Below, piece after piece: positions 31,052 through 39,823 of a stretch of DNA of 64,000 nt; the stretch's first letter is position 1; each line of letters starts with the position of its first letter. This DNA is from Nitrosophilus kaiyonis (GTDB lineage Bacteria > Campylobacterota > Campylobacteria > Campylobacterales > Nitratiruptoraceae): the NCBI RefSeq assembly GCF_027943725.1, contig NZ_AP025696.1:721501-785500 (forward strand), written 5' to 3'. A model generated the notes under the pieces. The model did not search any database. It was given only the letters and a program-made list of their open reading frames with translations, and was not told where the DNA came from. The translations under genes were made by a program, and so were the position numbers.

Positions 31052-31588
31052 ATGATTAGAGAGATTGTTGTTTATCCAGATAAAAGATTAAAACAGATTT
31101 CAAAACCAGTTGAAAAATTTGATGAGGAACTCCATAAACTTTTAGATGATATGTATGAAACTATGATAGCTAAAAATGGTATAGGCCTTGCAGCTATCCA
31201 AGTAGGAGTTCCTCTAAGAGCTTTGATTATAAATCTTCCAAATGAAGAGGGTGAACAAAAAAAAGAGGATCTCATTGAAGTAATAAATCCTAAAATTTTA
31301 GAGACTAAAGGAAATACTACATATACCGAAGGTTGCCTTAGTGTTCCAGAATATTATGATGATGTTGAAAGGGCTGAGTGGATAAAAGTTGAATTTTTTG
31401 ATAGATTTGGGAACAAAAAAGTTGTAGAGAGTGATGGACTTTTAGCAATAGCCTTTCAACATGAGATTGATCATTTAAATGGACATCTTTTCATAGAAAA
31501 ACTATCTTTTTTAAAAAGAAAAAAATTTGAAAAAGAGTGGAAAAAAAGAAGAAAAGAGAGAGGTAGCAAAAAAGGAAAAGTCAAATAA
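31052..31588 (+). CDS. def: Peptide deformylase
   Basis: Removes the formyl group from nascent N-terminal methionine, 178 aa. Three family motifs: [19 protein letters not shown] (metal Cys) and [12 protein letters not shown] (HExxH metal site). Normal length with a basic C-terminal extension ([13 protein letters not shown]). One base after clpP. Confidence 0.98.
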   Translation: MIREIVVYPDKRLKQISKPVEKFDEELHKLLDDMYETMIAKNGIGLAAIQVGVPLRALIINLPNEEGEQKKEDLIEVINPKILETKGNTTYTEGCLSVPEYYDDVERAEWIKVEFFDRFGNKKVVESDGLLAIAFQHEIDHLNGHLFIEKLSFLKRKKFEKEWKKRRKERGSKKGKVK

Positions 31589-31597
31589 AGGTAAAGA

Positions 31598-33100
31598 TTG
31601 AAAAAACTATTTTGTGCAACTTTTACAGATGGAAAAGCTTTTACAGTAGAGGTTGAAAGCTCATTTGTAAGAGCTCTTCCATCTTTTAGTGTTGTAGGTC
31701 TTGCTTCAAATTCAATCCAAGAATCAAAAGATAGAGTTAAATCAGCTTTAAATTTTATCGATTTTAAATTTCCCCCCTTAAAAATAACTATCAATCTATC
31801 TCCAAGTGATCTTAAAAAGAGTGGAAGCCATTTTGACTTAGCAATAGCATTAAGCATTGCGCTGCAAAAAGAGAATGTAGATTTTAAAGACTATTATATA
31901 TTTGGAGAGTTAGGACTTGATGGAAAATTAAAAGATACAAATACAATTTTTCCACTTATTTTATCTTTGAGAAAAAGTGTAAATAACTTAAAAGTTGTTA
32001 TTCCAAAAGATTCAGCAAAAAAAGTTTCAAAAATACCAGATATTAAAATATATCCAGTAGATAATCTCCAAGAGGCTATCGATTTTTTTAAAGAGGAAAA
32101 TATAAAAGAGATTGAAAGCAGTGAAATTGATAGTGATTATCTTGTAAAAGATAATAAAAAATATTATTATCTAAATAGTTTTGAAATGGATATTTTAGAT
32201 GTTAAAGGACAAGAATTTGCAAAAAGAGCCGCATTAATAGCTGCAACAGGAATGCATAATATACTTTTTGAAGGTAGTCCTGGTTGTGGTAAAAGTATGA
32301 TAAGCAAAAGATTAAGATACATACTTCCTCCTCTATCTTTAGAGGAAATTTTAGAAATTGCAAAAAATGAGGCAATGGATTCTAAAGAGCCACAATTTAT
32401 ACCTCTTAGACCATTTAGAGCACCGCACCATTCATCTACAAAAGCCAGCATTTTTGGTGGTGGTACAAATAGTGCAAAAATTGGTGAAGTTGCATTAGCA
32501 AACAAGGGGATTTTATTTTTTGATGAACTTCCGCATTTTTCAAAAAATGTTCTCGAAGCATTAAGAGAGCCCTTAGAAGATAGAAAGATTTTAATATCAA
32601 GAGTAAATAATAAAATAGAGTATCAAACAGATTTTATGTTTATTGGCGCAATGAATCCCTGTCCATGTGGGAATCTTTTAAGTACTACAAAAGAGTGTAG
32701 ATGTAGTGATGTAGAGATACAAAGATACAAAAATAGACTATCTGAGCCATTTTTGGACAGAATTGATATCTATGTACAAATGAGTGAAATTAAAAAAGAG
32801 GACAAAAGTACAATTTCATCTTCTGAGATGTATAAAAATATTTTAAAAGCATTTATATTTCAAAAAGAGAGAAAACAAAATGAGTTTAATGGAAAACTTA
32901 ATGAAAAAGAGATTGAAAAATATTGTATCTTATCAAAAGATGCAGAAAATATTTTAGAAAATGCAATTGAAAGATTTTCTCTTACATTTAGAAGTATAAA
33001 TAAAATTAAAAAGGTTTCACGAACTATTGCAGATTTGGATGGGAGCGAAAAGATAGAGAAAAAACATATTTTAGAGGCATTGAGCTATAGAAAAAGATAG
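31598..33100 (+). CDS. comM: ComM/YifB-family AAA+ ATPase
   Basis: Mg-chelatase-like AAA+ helicase; ComM promotes branch migration during natural transformation. 500 aa. N-terminal ChlI-like domain with GLASNSIQESKDRVKSAL and KSGSHFDLAIAL; Walker A in FEGSPGCGKSM; Walker B in GILFFDELPHF; and the zinc motif MNPCPCGN with KECRC. The start is TTG, with AAAGG before it. Last gene of the tig operon; a nested hairpin overlaps its end. Confidence 0.93.
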   Translation: MKKLFCATFTDGKAFTVEVESSFVRALPSFSVVGLASNSIQESKDRVKSALNFIDFKFPPLKITINLSPSDLKKSGSHFDLAIALSIALQKENVDFKDYYIFGELGLDGKLKDTNTIFPLILSLRKSVNNLKVVIPKDSAKKVSKIPDIKIYPVDNLQEAIDFFKEENIKEIESSEIDSDYLVKDNKKYYYLNSFEMDILDVKGQEFAKRAALIAATGMHNILFEGSPGCGKSMISKRLRYILPPLSLEEILEIAKNEAMDSKEPQFIPLRPFRAPHHSSTKASIFGGGTNSAKIGEVALANKGILFFDELPHFSKNVLEALREPLEDRKILISRVNNKIEYQTDFMFIGAMNPCPCGNLLSTTKECRCSDVEIQRYKNRLSEPFLDRIDIYVQMSEIKKEDKSTISSSEMYKNILKAFIFQKERKQNEFNGKLNEKEIEKYCILSKDAENILENAIERFSLTFRSINKIKKVSRTIADLDGSEKIEKKHILEALSYRKR

Positions 33101-33114
33101 CTTTTGCCTCTAAA
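33070..33114. terminator. Nested hairpin between convergent comM and yeiH
   Basis: Outer arms TTTAGAGGCA (33070-33079) and TGCCTCTAAA (33105-33114), inner arms AGCTAT (33083-33088) and ATAGCT (33097-33102). It begins inside the comM coding end and stops 2 bases before the yeiH stop codon, so it could terminate both. Confidence 0.65.
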
Positions 33115-33116
33115 GA

Positions 33117-34172
33117 TTATGCTCCAAAAATTGAAACAACTGCTTTTGTGATAAAATATCCTCCAACCATAAGCCAAATAGCCATTATAAGTGCCAGCAT
33201 TACTGGTTTAATTCCAGCTTGCTTAAATTTTTCAACACTAGTTTCCATTCCTAAAGCAGTCATTGCCATAGTTAGTAAAAATGTATCTACTTGATTTATA
33301 CCAGTAAGAACTGGTTTTAATGATTCAATCCCAACTAAAAATGAGTTTATTCCAGCCATTACAATAAACCATACTGCAAACCAAGGAATTGAAATTTTAA
33401 ATTTTGTTTTTTCTCCTGCTACATTTTCTACACTACTTTTAGAAACAATAATTCCTAAAATAATTAATAACGGAGCAATCATCATAACTCTTGTCATTTT
33501 AACTATTACAGCATTATCCGCAGCTGCTCCTCCTATTGCTCCACCAGCTGCAACAACTTGGGCAACTTCATGTACAGTTCCTCCAACATATATTCCATAA
33601 ACAGAAGGATCCATATTAAAAATCCCTGCTTTATATAGTGCAGGATAGGTAAACATTGCAATTGTTCCAAAAAGTACAACTGTTCCAACAGCAACTGCGC
33701 TTTTATAAGGTTCAGCTTTTAAAACCGGTTCTGTTGCTAAGACAGCTGCAGCACCACATACACTTGATCCACTTGCACAAAGAACAGCAGTATCACGATC
33801 AAGTTTAAAAATTTTTACGCCAAGCCACCATCCAAGAATAAAAGTAGTTGTAAGCATTATAGTTGAAACTGTAAGTCCTGCTAAGCCAACTTCAGCAATT
33901 TGTTGAAAAGTTATCCTAAATCCATAAAGAATAATTGCAAAACGAAGTAGCTGTTTTGAGCTAAATACAATTCCAGGAACCCACTCTTTTGGGATATGAG
34001 TTCTTAATGTGTTAGCATAAAACATACCAATAACTATACCTATTATTAAAGGACTTATTGCAAGAGATTTAATAAATCCAACTTGAGAAATCTGTATAGC
34101 AGCAATCGTAAAAAGAGCTACAAATAAAATACCATTTAATGTATATTTGATATTTTCTTTAGAAAAAGCCAT
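33117..34172 (-). CDS. YeiH-family membrane transporter (putative sulfate exporter family)
   Basis: 351 aa, about ten transmembrane helices, UPF0324/YeiH type. I use the ATG at 34172, with AAAGGAG just upstream; an earlier ATG would add 13 residues and lacks a good ribosome site. Signatures: KQLLRFAIILYGFRIT, ASGSSVCGAAAV, YVGGTVHEVAQV. The family is implicated in anion (sulfate/sulfite-like) export, but substrates are poorly proven. The divergent LysR gene 152 bp away probably regulates it. Confidence 0.88.
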   Translation of the reverse strand: MAFSKENIKYTLNGILFVALFTIAAIQISQVGFIKSLAISPLIIGIVIGMFYANTLRTHIPKEWVPGIVFSSKQLLRFAIILYGFRITFQQIAEVGLAGLTVSTIMLTTTFILGWWLGVKIFKLDRDTAVLCASGSSVCGAAAVLATEPVLKAEPYKSAVAVGTVVLFGTIAMFTYPALYKAGIFNMDPSVYGIYVGGTVHEVAQVVAAGGAIGGAAADNAVIVKMTRVMMIAPLLIILGIIVSKSSVENVAGEKTKFKISIPWFAVWFIVMAGINSFLVGIESLKPVLTGINQVDTFLLTMAMTALGMETSVEKFKQAGIKPVMLALIMAIWLMVGGYFITKAVVSIFGA

Positions 34173-34324
34173 ATTACTCCTTTTATCTATTTTTATGATA
34201 AATTTAATCAAAAAATTTTATAATAAATAAAAATTTCCTTAAATTGGATTATAATATTTTTATTAAAATAAGTAAAATAAATAAATTTGATATATTATCA
34301 TCAAGAATTTTGAAAAGGTAGGAG

Positions 34325-35224
34325 ATGAGAATAACATTAAGACAGATGGAAATATTTTTAGAAGTTGCAAAAATAGGACATTTAACTCAAGTTGCAAAGG
34401 ATTTAGGATTAAGTCAGTCTGCAGTATCAATGTCGTTGAAAGAGTTAGAAAGTACTCTTGGGTGTAAACTTTTTGATAGGATTCAAAAAAAACTTGTTCT
34501 TAATGAAAAAGGAAGAGCTTTTAAACATGCAATAGAGCCTCTTGTTAAAAAATTGAGAGATATCGAAGAGGAGTTTATGTCCCAAGAGAATAAAGGAGAG
34601 CTAAGTATTGGTGCAAGCACTACCATAGCAGATTATATAATGCCTCATATTGTTTGTGAATATATGGAAAAATATCCAGAAGTAAAAATAAAGATGAAAA
34701 TTGGAAATACCTCAGAAATTACAAAAATGGTTGAAGAAGGTGATATAGATATAGGTTACATTGAAGGAGAGATTGAAAGTTTAAATACAGTTTTTTCACC
34801 CATTGGAGTAGATGAGCTTGTTATTGTAACAGGTGATAAAAGTCTTGTTAAAAAGAAAGAGTATTTTATAGATAATCTTTTGGATTATAAATGGGTTTTA
34901 AGAGAAGAGGGCTCAGGGACAAGAAGTGTTTTTTTTAATAAAATAAAAAATTATATAACTGGACTGAATCTATTTTTAGAATTAAGACACACAGAAGCTA
35001 TAAAAAGTGTGCTTAAAGAAGCAGAAGGAACAATAAGTTGTATTTCAAAAATTGCAGTAAATAAAGAGTTAGAAAACAAAGAGCTTTACGAGATAAAAGT
35101 AAAAGGCTTTGATTTTACAAGAGAGTTTTATCAAATTCATCATAAAGATAAATATAAAAGTGATCTTTTTAAAAAGTTTTCTATTTTTGCAAGATATAGA
35201 TTTAGCGAAATATTAAAAAGATAA
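34325..35224 (+). CDS. LysR-family transcription regulator
   Basis: 299 aa. N-terminal winged helix (residues 1-60: RQMEIFLEVAKIGHLTQVAKDLGLSQSAVSMS split over 2-20 and 21-33) and a periplasmic-binding-protein-like effector domain (about 90-290). Divergent from the YeiH-family transporter, which matches the E. coli yeiE-yeiH layout, so sulfur-anion control is likely. The spacer 34173-34324 probably holds both promoters and the binding site. GGAG ribosome site. Confidence 0.92.
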   Translation: MRITLRQMEIFLEVAKIGHLTQVAKDLGLSQSAVSMSLKELESTLGCKLFDRIQKKLVLNEKGRAFKHAIEPLVKKLRDIEEEFMSQENKGELSIGASTTIADYIMPHIVCEYMEKYPEVKIKMKIGNTSEITKMVEEGDIDIGYIEGEIESLNTVFSPIGVDELVIVTGDKSLVKKKEYFIDNLLDYKWVLREEGSGTRSVFFNKIKNYITGLNLFLELRHTEAIKSVLKEAEGTISCISKIAVNKELENKELYEIKVKGFDFTREFYQIHHKDKYKSDLFKKFSIFARYRFSEILKR

Positions 35225-35243
35225 TTGGTATATAGGAGATATT

Positions 35244-36638
35244 ATGAAAAATCTTTATAAAAGCGTATCTTATTTGGATAAAAGATGTTATGAAATATAT
35301 AATCTACCTGAAGATATATTGATGGAGCATGCTGCAGATGGAATAAATAGATATATAAGAGAAAATTTTCAAAAAGGAAGTTCTATTTTAATAGTAGCTG
35401 GCCCTGGGAATAATGGTGGTGATGGGGTGGCTCTTGCAAGATTGTTACTTGGTGATTTTGATGTAAAACTTTACATGCCATATGGTGCAAAGTCTGATAT
35501 GTGTAAAATTCAAGTTGATAGATTTTTAGCTTTAGGTGGAGAATTTTGTGATGATATAAAAGTGTGTGATATTGTTGTAGATGCACTTTTTGGCTCAGGT
35601 CTTAGCAAACCTCTAAAAGAGGATATAGTTGAGTTACTTGGCTGTTTAAATAGAATGGATGCATTTAAAATAGCTGTTGATATTCCAACTGGAATAAATA
35701 TAGATGGATATCCAAATCCATATGCTTTTATTGCTGATATTACATTTACTATGGGAGGAATAAAAACTTCTCTTGTTATGGATCTTGCTAAAGATTATGT
35801 TGGAGAGATAAAAGTAGTTGACCTTGGAGTATCAAAAAAATTTTATGAAGATGAATCAAATATAAAGCTTTTAGAAGAGAAGGATTTAAAACTTCCTGTT
35901 AGAGAGAAAAAAAGTTCACATAAGGGAGATTATGGACATTTAGCAGTAATTGCTGGAGAAAAAGAGGGAGCTGCAATTATGGCAGCTCTTAGTGCTTTAA
36001 ATTTTGGAGCAGGACTTGTAACTGTTGTAACAAATGAGAAAATTTCTATTCCTTATGAATTAATGCATTCAAATACACTTCCAAAAAACACTTCTGCAAT
36101 TGCTGTTGGAATGGGACTCGGAATGGAATATAGTGATGAAGATTTTAATGAGCTTGTTTTAAAGCATGAAATTCCTTTGGTTATTGATGCAGACCTTTTT
36201 TATAGCTCTAAAATAAAAGAGTTAATAAAAAAGAAAAATATTGTATTAACACCCCATCCAAAAGAGTTTTCATCATTGCTAAAAATTTTAAATATTGATG
36301 ATGTAGAGGTTGAAACGATTCAAAAAAATAGACTTTTATTTGTTGAAAAATTTATAGAAAAATATCCAGATGTAACCTTGGTATTAAAAGGAGCAAATCC
36401 AATAATTGCAAAAGGAGAAAAAATTTTTATAAATACTCTTGGCTCACCAGCATTAAGTAAAGGTGGAAGTGGTGATGTGTTAACTGGGCTTATTGGAGCT
36501 TTGCTTGCTCAAGGATATAAGACATTAGATGCAGCGATAAATGGCTCATTAGCTCATACAATCGCAGCAAACAAAGTTAAAAAAACAAACTTTTCTTTAA
36601 CACCAGATGATTTGATAAAGGCTTTAGGGTGTTTATAA
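35244..36638 (+). CDS. nnr: Bifunctional NAD(P)HX epimerase/dehydratase
   Basis: Repairs hydrated NAD(P)H. 464 aa with two domains. The epimerase domain (about 1-205) has AGPGNNGGDGVALAR. The ADP-dependent dehydratase domain (about 215-464) has SHKGDYGHLAVIAGEKEGAA, VLTPHPKEFSSLL and SKGGSGDVLTGLIGALLAQG. Normal length. It overlaps purN by 10 bases. Confidence 0.96.
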   Translation: MKNLYKSVSYLDKRCYEIYNLPEDILMEHAADGINRYIRENFQKGSSILIVAGPGNNGGDGVALARLLLGDFDVKLYMPYGAKSDMCKIQVDRFLALGGEFCDDIKVCDIVVDALFGSGLSKPLKEDIVELLGCLNRMDAFKIAVDIPTGINIDGYPNPYAFIADITFTMGGIKTSLVMDLAKDYVGEIKVVDLGVSKKFYEDESNIKLLEEKDLKLPVREKKSSHKGDYGHLAVIAGEKEGAAIMAALSALNFGAGLVTVVTNEKISIPYELMHSNTLPKNTSAIAVGMGLGMEYSDEDFNELVLKHEIPLVIDADLFYSSKIKELIKKKNIVLTPHPKEFSSLLKILNIDDVEVETIQKNRLLFVEKFIEKYPDVTLVLKGANPIIAKGEKIFINTLGSPALSKGGSGDVLTGLIGALLAQGYKTLDAAINGSLAHTIAANKVKKTNFSLTPDDLIKALGCL

Positions 36639-37210
36639 AAAAAATTGTTATTCTTTTTAGCGGAGAGGGAACAAATCTTGAAAATATTATCAAAAAACTT
36701 CATAATAAAGAGTTTAACGATACAAAAATAGTTGTTAGCAAAGCTATTACAAATAATCCATTGGCAAATGGTATAAAAAGAGCAAAAAGGGAAGGTGTTG
36801 AGGTTGAGATAATAGACCATAAAAAATATACTTCAAGAGAAGAGTTTGATAAAGAACTTGTAAAAGCTATTAAAAAAGAGAGTCCCGATTTAGTTGTACT
36901 TGCAGGATTTATGAGAATATTGACACCTATTTTTACAGAGAATATAAAAAATGCTATAAATATACACCCTTCAATTTTACCGCTTTTTAAAGGAGCAAAT
37001 GCATTAAAAAGAAGTTTTGAAAGCGATATGAAAGTAGCAGGAGTTACTGTTCATAAAGTATCATCAGAGCTTGATAGTGGGGAGATTTTAGAACAGGATT
37101 GTTTTAAAAAAGATAGACTTAGTTTTGAGGAATTTGAAAAAAGAATTCATGAATTAGAATATGAAATATATCCAAAAGTAATTGTTGATATTTTAATTAA
37201 AAAAAAGTAA
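36629..37210 (+). CDS. purN: Phosphoribosylglycinamide formyltransferase
   Basis: Third step of purine synthesis, adding a formyl group from 10-formyl-THF to GAR. 193 aa. Motifs: FSGEGTNLENII near the N-terminus, VVLAGFMRILTP, NIHPSILPLFKGANA (catalytic Asn-His) and the catalytic Asp in SSELDSGEIL. The start is GTG, overlapping nnr by 10 bases. Length matches the family. Confidence 0.95.
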   Translation: MFIKKIVILFSGEGTNLENIIKKLHNKEFNDTKIVVSKAITNNPLANGIKRAKREGVEVEIIDHKKYTSREEFDKELVKAIKKESPDLVVLAGFMRILTPIFTENIKNAINIHPSILPLFKGANALKRSFESDMKVAGVTVHKVSSELDSGEILEQDCFKKDRLSFEEFEKRIHELEYEIYPKVIVDILIKKK

Positions 37211-37250
37211 AATAAAATAAGATATTTTTTATCTGATTTAAGGAGAGTAG

Positions 37251-38030
37251 ATGAGCGATATTTTAAAAATAGGAAAATATGAATTTACAAGCAGACTGAT
37301 TGTTGGAAGCGGTAAATATCCAGATTTTAAAACAACATATGATGCAACTATTGCAAGTGGTGCTGAGATGATAACAGTAGCTGTTAGAAGAGTAAATATA
37401 ACTGACCCAAATAAAGAGAATCTAATGGACTATTTTAAAGATAGCAATGTTCAGTTTTTGCCAAATAGTGCAGGGTGTACAACTGCAGAAGAGGCAATTA
37501 CTCTTTTTAGACTTGTAAGAGAAGCAACAGGTATTGATATTATTAAACTTGAAATAATTGGAGATACTGAAAAGACTCTATATCCTGATGTAATTGAAAC
37601 AGTAAAAGCCTGCGAAGTTTTAGCAAAAGAGGGATTTACTGTTATGGCTTATACAAATGATGACCCAATTGTTGCAAGAAGACTTGAAAATGCAGGAGCC
37701 GCTGCAGTTATGCCTCTTGCAGCTCCAATTGGTAGTGGTCTTGGAATTCAAAATAGATATAATGTTGTTTTTGTAAAAGAGGCAGTAAATGTTCCAGTTA
37801 TTGTTGATGCTGGAGTTGGATGTGCAAGCGATGCAGCTATTGCTATGGAGCTTGGAGCTGATGGAGTTTTAACAAATACTGCAATTGCTCAAGCAAAAAA
37901 TCCTATTTTGATGGCAGAAGCTATGAAAAATGCTGTGATAGCTGGAAGATTAAGCTATTTGGCTGGAAGAATTCCTAAAAAGCCTTATGCAACAGCATCA
38001 AGTCCAACAGAGGGAATGATACAGTTTTAA
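37251..38030 (+). CDS. thiG: Thiazole synthase
   Basis: Makes the thiazole phosphate of thiamine, using sulfur from ThiS-thiocarboxylate. 259 aa TIM barrel. Motifs: [43 protein letters not shown]-like segment with the catalytic lysine, [14 protein letters not shown] and [12 protein letters not shown]. Strong AAGGAG. Sulfur supply could come from NifS here. Confidence 0.97.
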   Translation: MSDILKIGKYEFTSRLIVGSGKYPDFKTTYDATIASGAEMITVAVRRVNITDPNKENLMDYFKDSNVQFLPNSAGCTTAEEAITLFRLVREATGIDIIKLEIIGDTEKTLYPDVIETVKACEVLAKEGFTVMAYTNDDPIVARRLENAGAAAVMPLAAPIGSGLGIQNRYNVVFVKEAVNVPVIVDAGVGCASDAAIAMELGADGVLTNTAIAQAKNPILMAEAMKNAVIAGRLSYLAGRIPKKPYATASSPTEGMIQF

Positions 38031-38070
38031 GGATAATGATTAATTATTAATATAGGTTTCAACAAAATCT

Positions 38071-38114
38071 TGCCATAATATTTCTTTATCTTAACAATAA
38101 GGAATATTATGGCA
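38071..38114 (+). promoter_or_regulatory. Inverted repeat enclosing the thioredoxin start codon
   Basis: TGCCATAATATT (38071-38082) and AATATTATGGCA (38103-38114) are perfect 12-bp arms around a 20-base loop. The right arm contains the start codon at 38109-38111, and the AAGG ribosome site lies in the loop. If transcribed in full, the stem would hide the start codon. Alternatively CATAAT is the -10 box and the repeat acts as a DNA operator. Confidence 0.5.
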
Positions 38115-38480
38115 TTAGAAAATTTAACTTCCCAAAACTTTAATGATAAAGTAGCATCACATGATATTATAATTCTTGATTTTTGGGCACCATGGTGTGG
38201 GCCGTGTAAAGAGTTTGGCCCAATTTTTGAAAAAGTCTCTCAAAACCATCCAGATATTCTTTTTGGGAAAATTAATACAGAAGAAGAGCGTGAACTTGCA
38301 GCTCATTTTAATATTAGTTCTATTCCTACTGTTGCTATTATAAGAGAAGGGATAGTGCTTTTTATGCAGCCTGGACTTTTACCAGAAGAGGCTCTAGAAG
38401 ATCTTATCCGTCAAGTTAAAGAGCTTGATATGGAAAAAGTACGTGAAGATATAGCAAAACAAAACCAAACTCAACAATAA
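38109..38480 (+). CDS. Thioredoxin-like protein
   Basis: 123 aa, one thioredoxin fold with the active site WAPWCGPCKEF (about residues 27-37), cis-proline segment SSIPTVAI, and no signal peptide, so a cytoplasmic disulfide reductase. A C-terminal acidic and glutamine-rich tail extends the usual length of 105 by about 15. It could be the main thioredoxin or an accessory one. The start lies in the arm of a 12-bp inverted repeat; a hairpin follows. Confidence 0.92.
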   Translation: MALENLTSQNFNDKVASHDIIILDFWAPWCGPCKEFGPIFEKVSQNHPDILFGKINTEEERELAAHFNISSIPTVAIIREGIVLFMQPGLLPEEALEDLIRQVKELDMEKVREDIAKQNQTQQ

Positions 38481-38489
38481 ATAGGATTT

Positions 38490-38516
38490 AAGAGGCATTT
38501 GCCTCTTTGGCTTTTA
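38490..38516 (+). terminator. Terminator after thioredoxin gene
   Basis: AAGAGGC (38490-38496), ATTT, GCCTCTT (38501-38507), then a T-rich stretch. Confidence 0.75.
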
Positions 38517-38560
38517 TAAATATAATATAAGAAAGACGAAATTTGAATATAATATTTTAT

Positions 38561-38660
38561 GAGGTCATATATCGATATGGTGGTTCTCTAGCCATGTAGT
38601 ATCGTATTGATGGACGGGCAAAAGAGGATGAGGAAGACCTCTCATTAATTACATATGATC
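38561..38660 (+). ncRNA. Candidate structured small RNA upstream of the cas operon
   Basis: A patch of about 41% G+C in much more AT-rich intergenic DNA. It starts 7 bases after a TATAAT box (38548-38553). GAGGTC (38561-38566) pairs with GACCTC (38636-38641). Inside, CGATA (38573-38577) pairs with TATCG (38600-38604), enclosing a TGGT/GCCA hairpin. After a U-rich tail the G+C drops again. No ORF is present. It does not match tRNA, SRP, tmRNA or a riboswitch I know. This is a structural prediction by eye only. Confidence 0.35.
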
Positions 38661-39106
38661 TTTATTCTATTCTTAAATATAATCAATATTTTTCTAATTT
38701 TTATACCTATTTTGTATTCTTTAAAAGTTCTTCTAAATTTTTCATACACTTTTCCTTATTGCAATTATCAATAATTTCAAGATCTTATTTACGAAATAAA
38801 ATCTTGATTTATATATCATTTTCATTTTCGTCGATAATCTATTTTAGCTTAACATCAGTTTTTCATACTTTACTTTATTGTCTTTCCTTTGGCAGTAGGT
38901 GATGAATATTTTTGATTGTAGCTTCAAAAGCTGCTTGATGCAGTGAAATTTAACTACTTGGAAGTAAAATAGTAAACGTATCTTAATATTGTCTCTTATT
39001 ATCAAGTTTTATTTTTAATGAAAAATAAATGATTGGAAAAAAGTTTTTTATATAAGTTTTATTTTGGAAATGGTACTCTTTTATAAGATCAATATAAAGG
39101 TGTGCC
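38661..39106. other. Non-coding stretch before cas6
   Basis: I see no convincing gene here. A minus-strand frame (about 39000 to 38707) reads as passable protein at both ends but has seven in-frame stops, about what chance would give at this base composition. The last 100 bp probably hold the cas operon promoter. Confidence 0.5.
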
Positions 39107-39823
39107 ATGCGTTTTGGTATAAATTTTTTGTATTCTGATAAAGTTCTCATTCCTACAAAATACAGAAAATTTTTTCTTGCTTTTATAAAAGAGGCTTTAA
39201 AGCATACAGAAGAGGGAAAGAGACTTTACGATTATTATTTTAATAAAAGAAAAAATCTCTCAAAACCATTTACATTTTCTATACATATCAATCCTAAACA
39301 GAAAATAACAAATAGATTCCTTACTAATAATATTAAATTTTATTTTTCTACAAATAATCTCATTTTAACGACACTTATTTATAATGGAATAAAAAAATTA
39401 GAAAAATATGATCCTTTTGATACAAATATAAAATTTACAATTGATATTTTTCCTATCTATCAAAAGAATATTAGATTAGATAAAGCAATATTTAAATCAC
39501 TCTCTCCGATTTTAGTTAGAAATATAAAAAACAAAAAAGGAAAAGGATATCTAACTTTTGATCATGAAAATTTCATTCAAAATCTAAAATATAACCTAAA
39601 CAATTTGTCAAAAAACTTTTTAGATAAAGAAATTATGATAAAAGATATAGATATACAGATTTTTGAAGCAAAACGTGTAATAGTTCCAACTTATGGAGGA
39701 GAAATAGGAAATAATCTTGTTTTTCAACTCAAAGCTCCTAATGAATTATTAAAACTTATTTATGATATAGGTATAGGAGCAAAAAGAAGCCAAGGATATG
39801 GTATGGTTGAGGTATTGCGATGA
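39107..39823 (+). CDS. cas6: CRISPR endoribonuclease Cas6
   Basis: Cleaves repeats in pre-crRNA and stays on the hairpin. 238 aa, with paired RAMP folds and the C-terminal glycine-rich loop GIGAKRSQGYGMVEV. A basic tail-proximal region suits RNA binding. It is the first gene of the type I-B operon and overlaps cas8 by 4 bases. Ribosome site AAAGG. Confidence 0.92.
   Translation: MRFGINFLYSDKVLIPTKYRKFFLAFIKEALKHTEEGKRLYDYYFNKRKNLSKPFTFSIHINPKQKITNRFLTNNIKFYFSTNNLILTTLIYNGIKKLEKYDPFDTNIKFTIDIFPIYQKNIRLDKAIFKSLSPILVRNIKNKKGKGYLTFDHENFIQNLKYNLNNLSKNFLDKEIMIKDIDIQIFEAKRVIVPTYGGEIGNNLVFQLKAPNELLKLIYDIGIGAKRSQGYGMVEVLR

Noticed and set aside
38561-38660. SRP (4.5S) RNA gene
   Set aside because: GGTTCTC recalls its 5' end, but the domain IV core (GGTCAGG...GGAAG...AGCAG) is not present.
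38707-39000. Decayed protein gene on the minus strand
   Set aside because: Passable protein text at both ends, but seven in-frame stops is near chance for this base composition, and I find no family resemblance.
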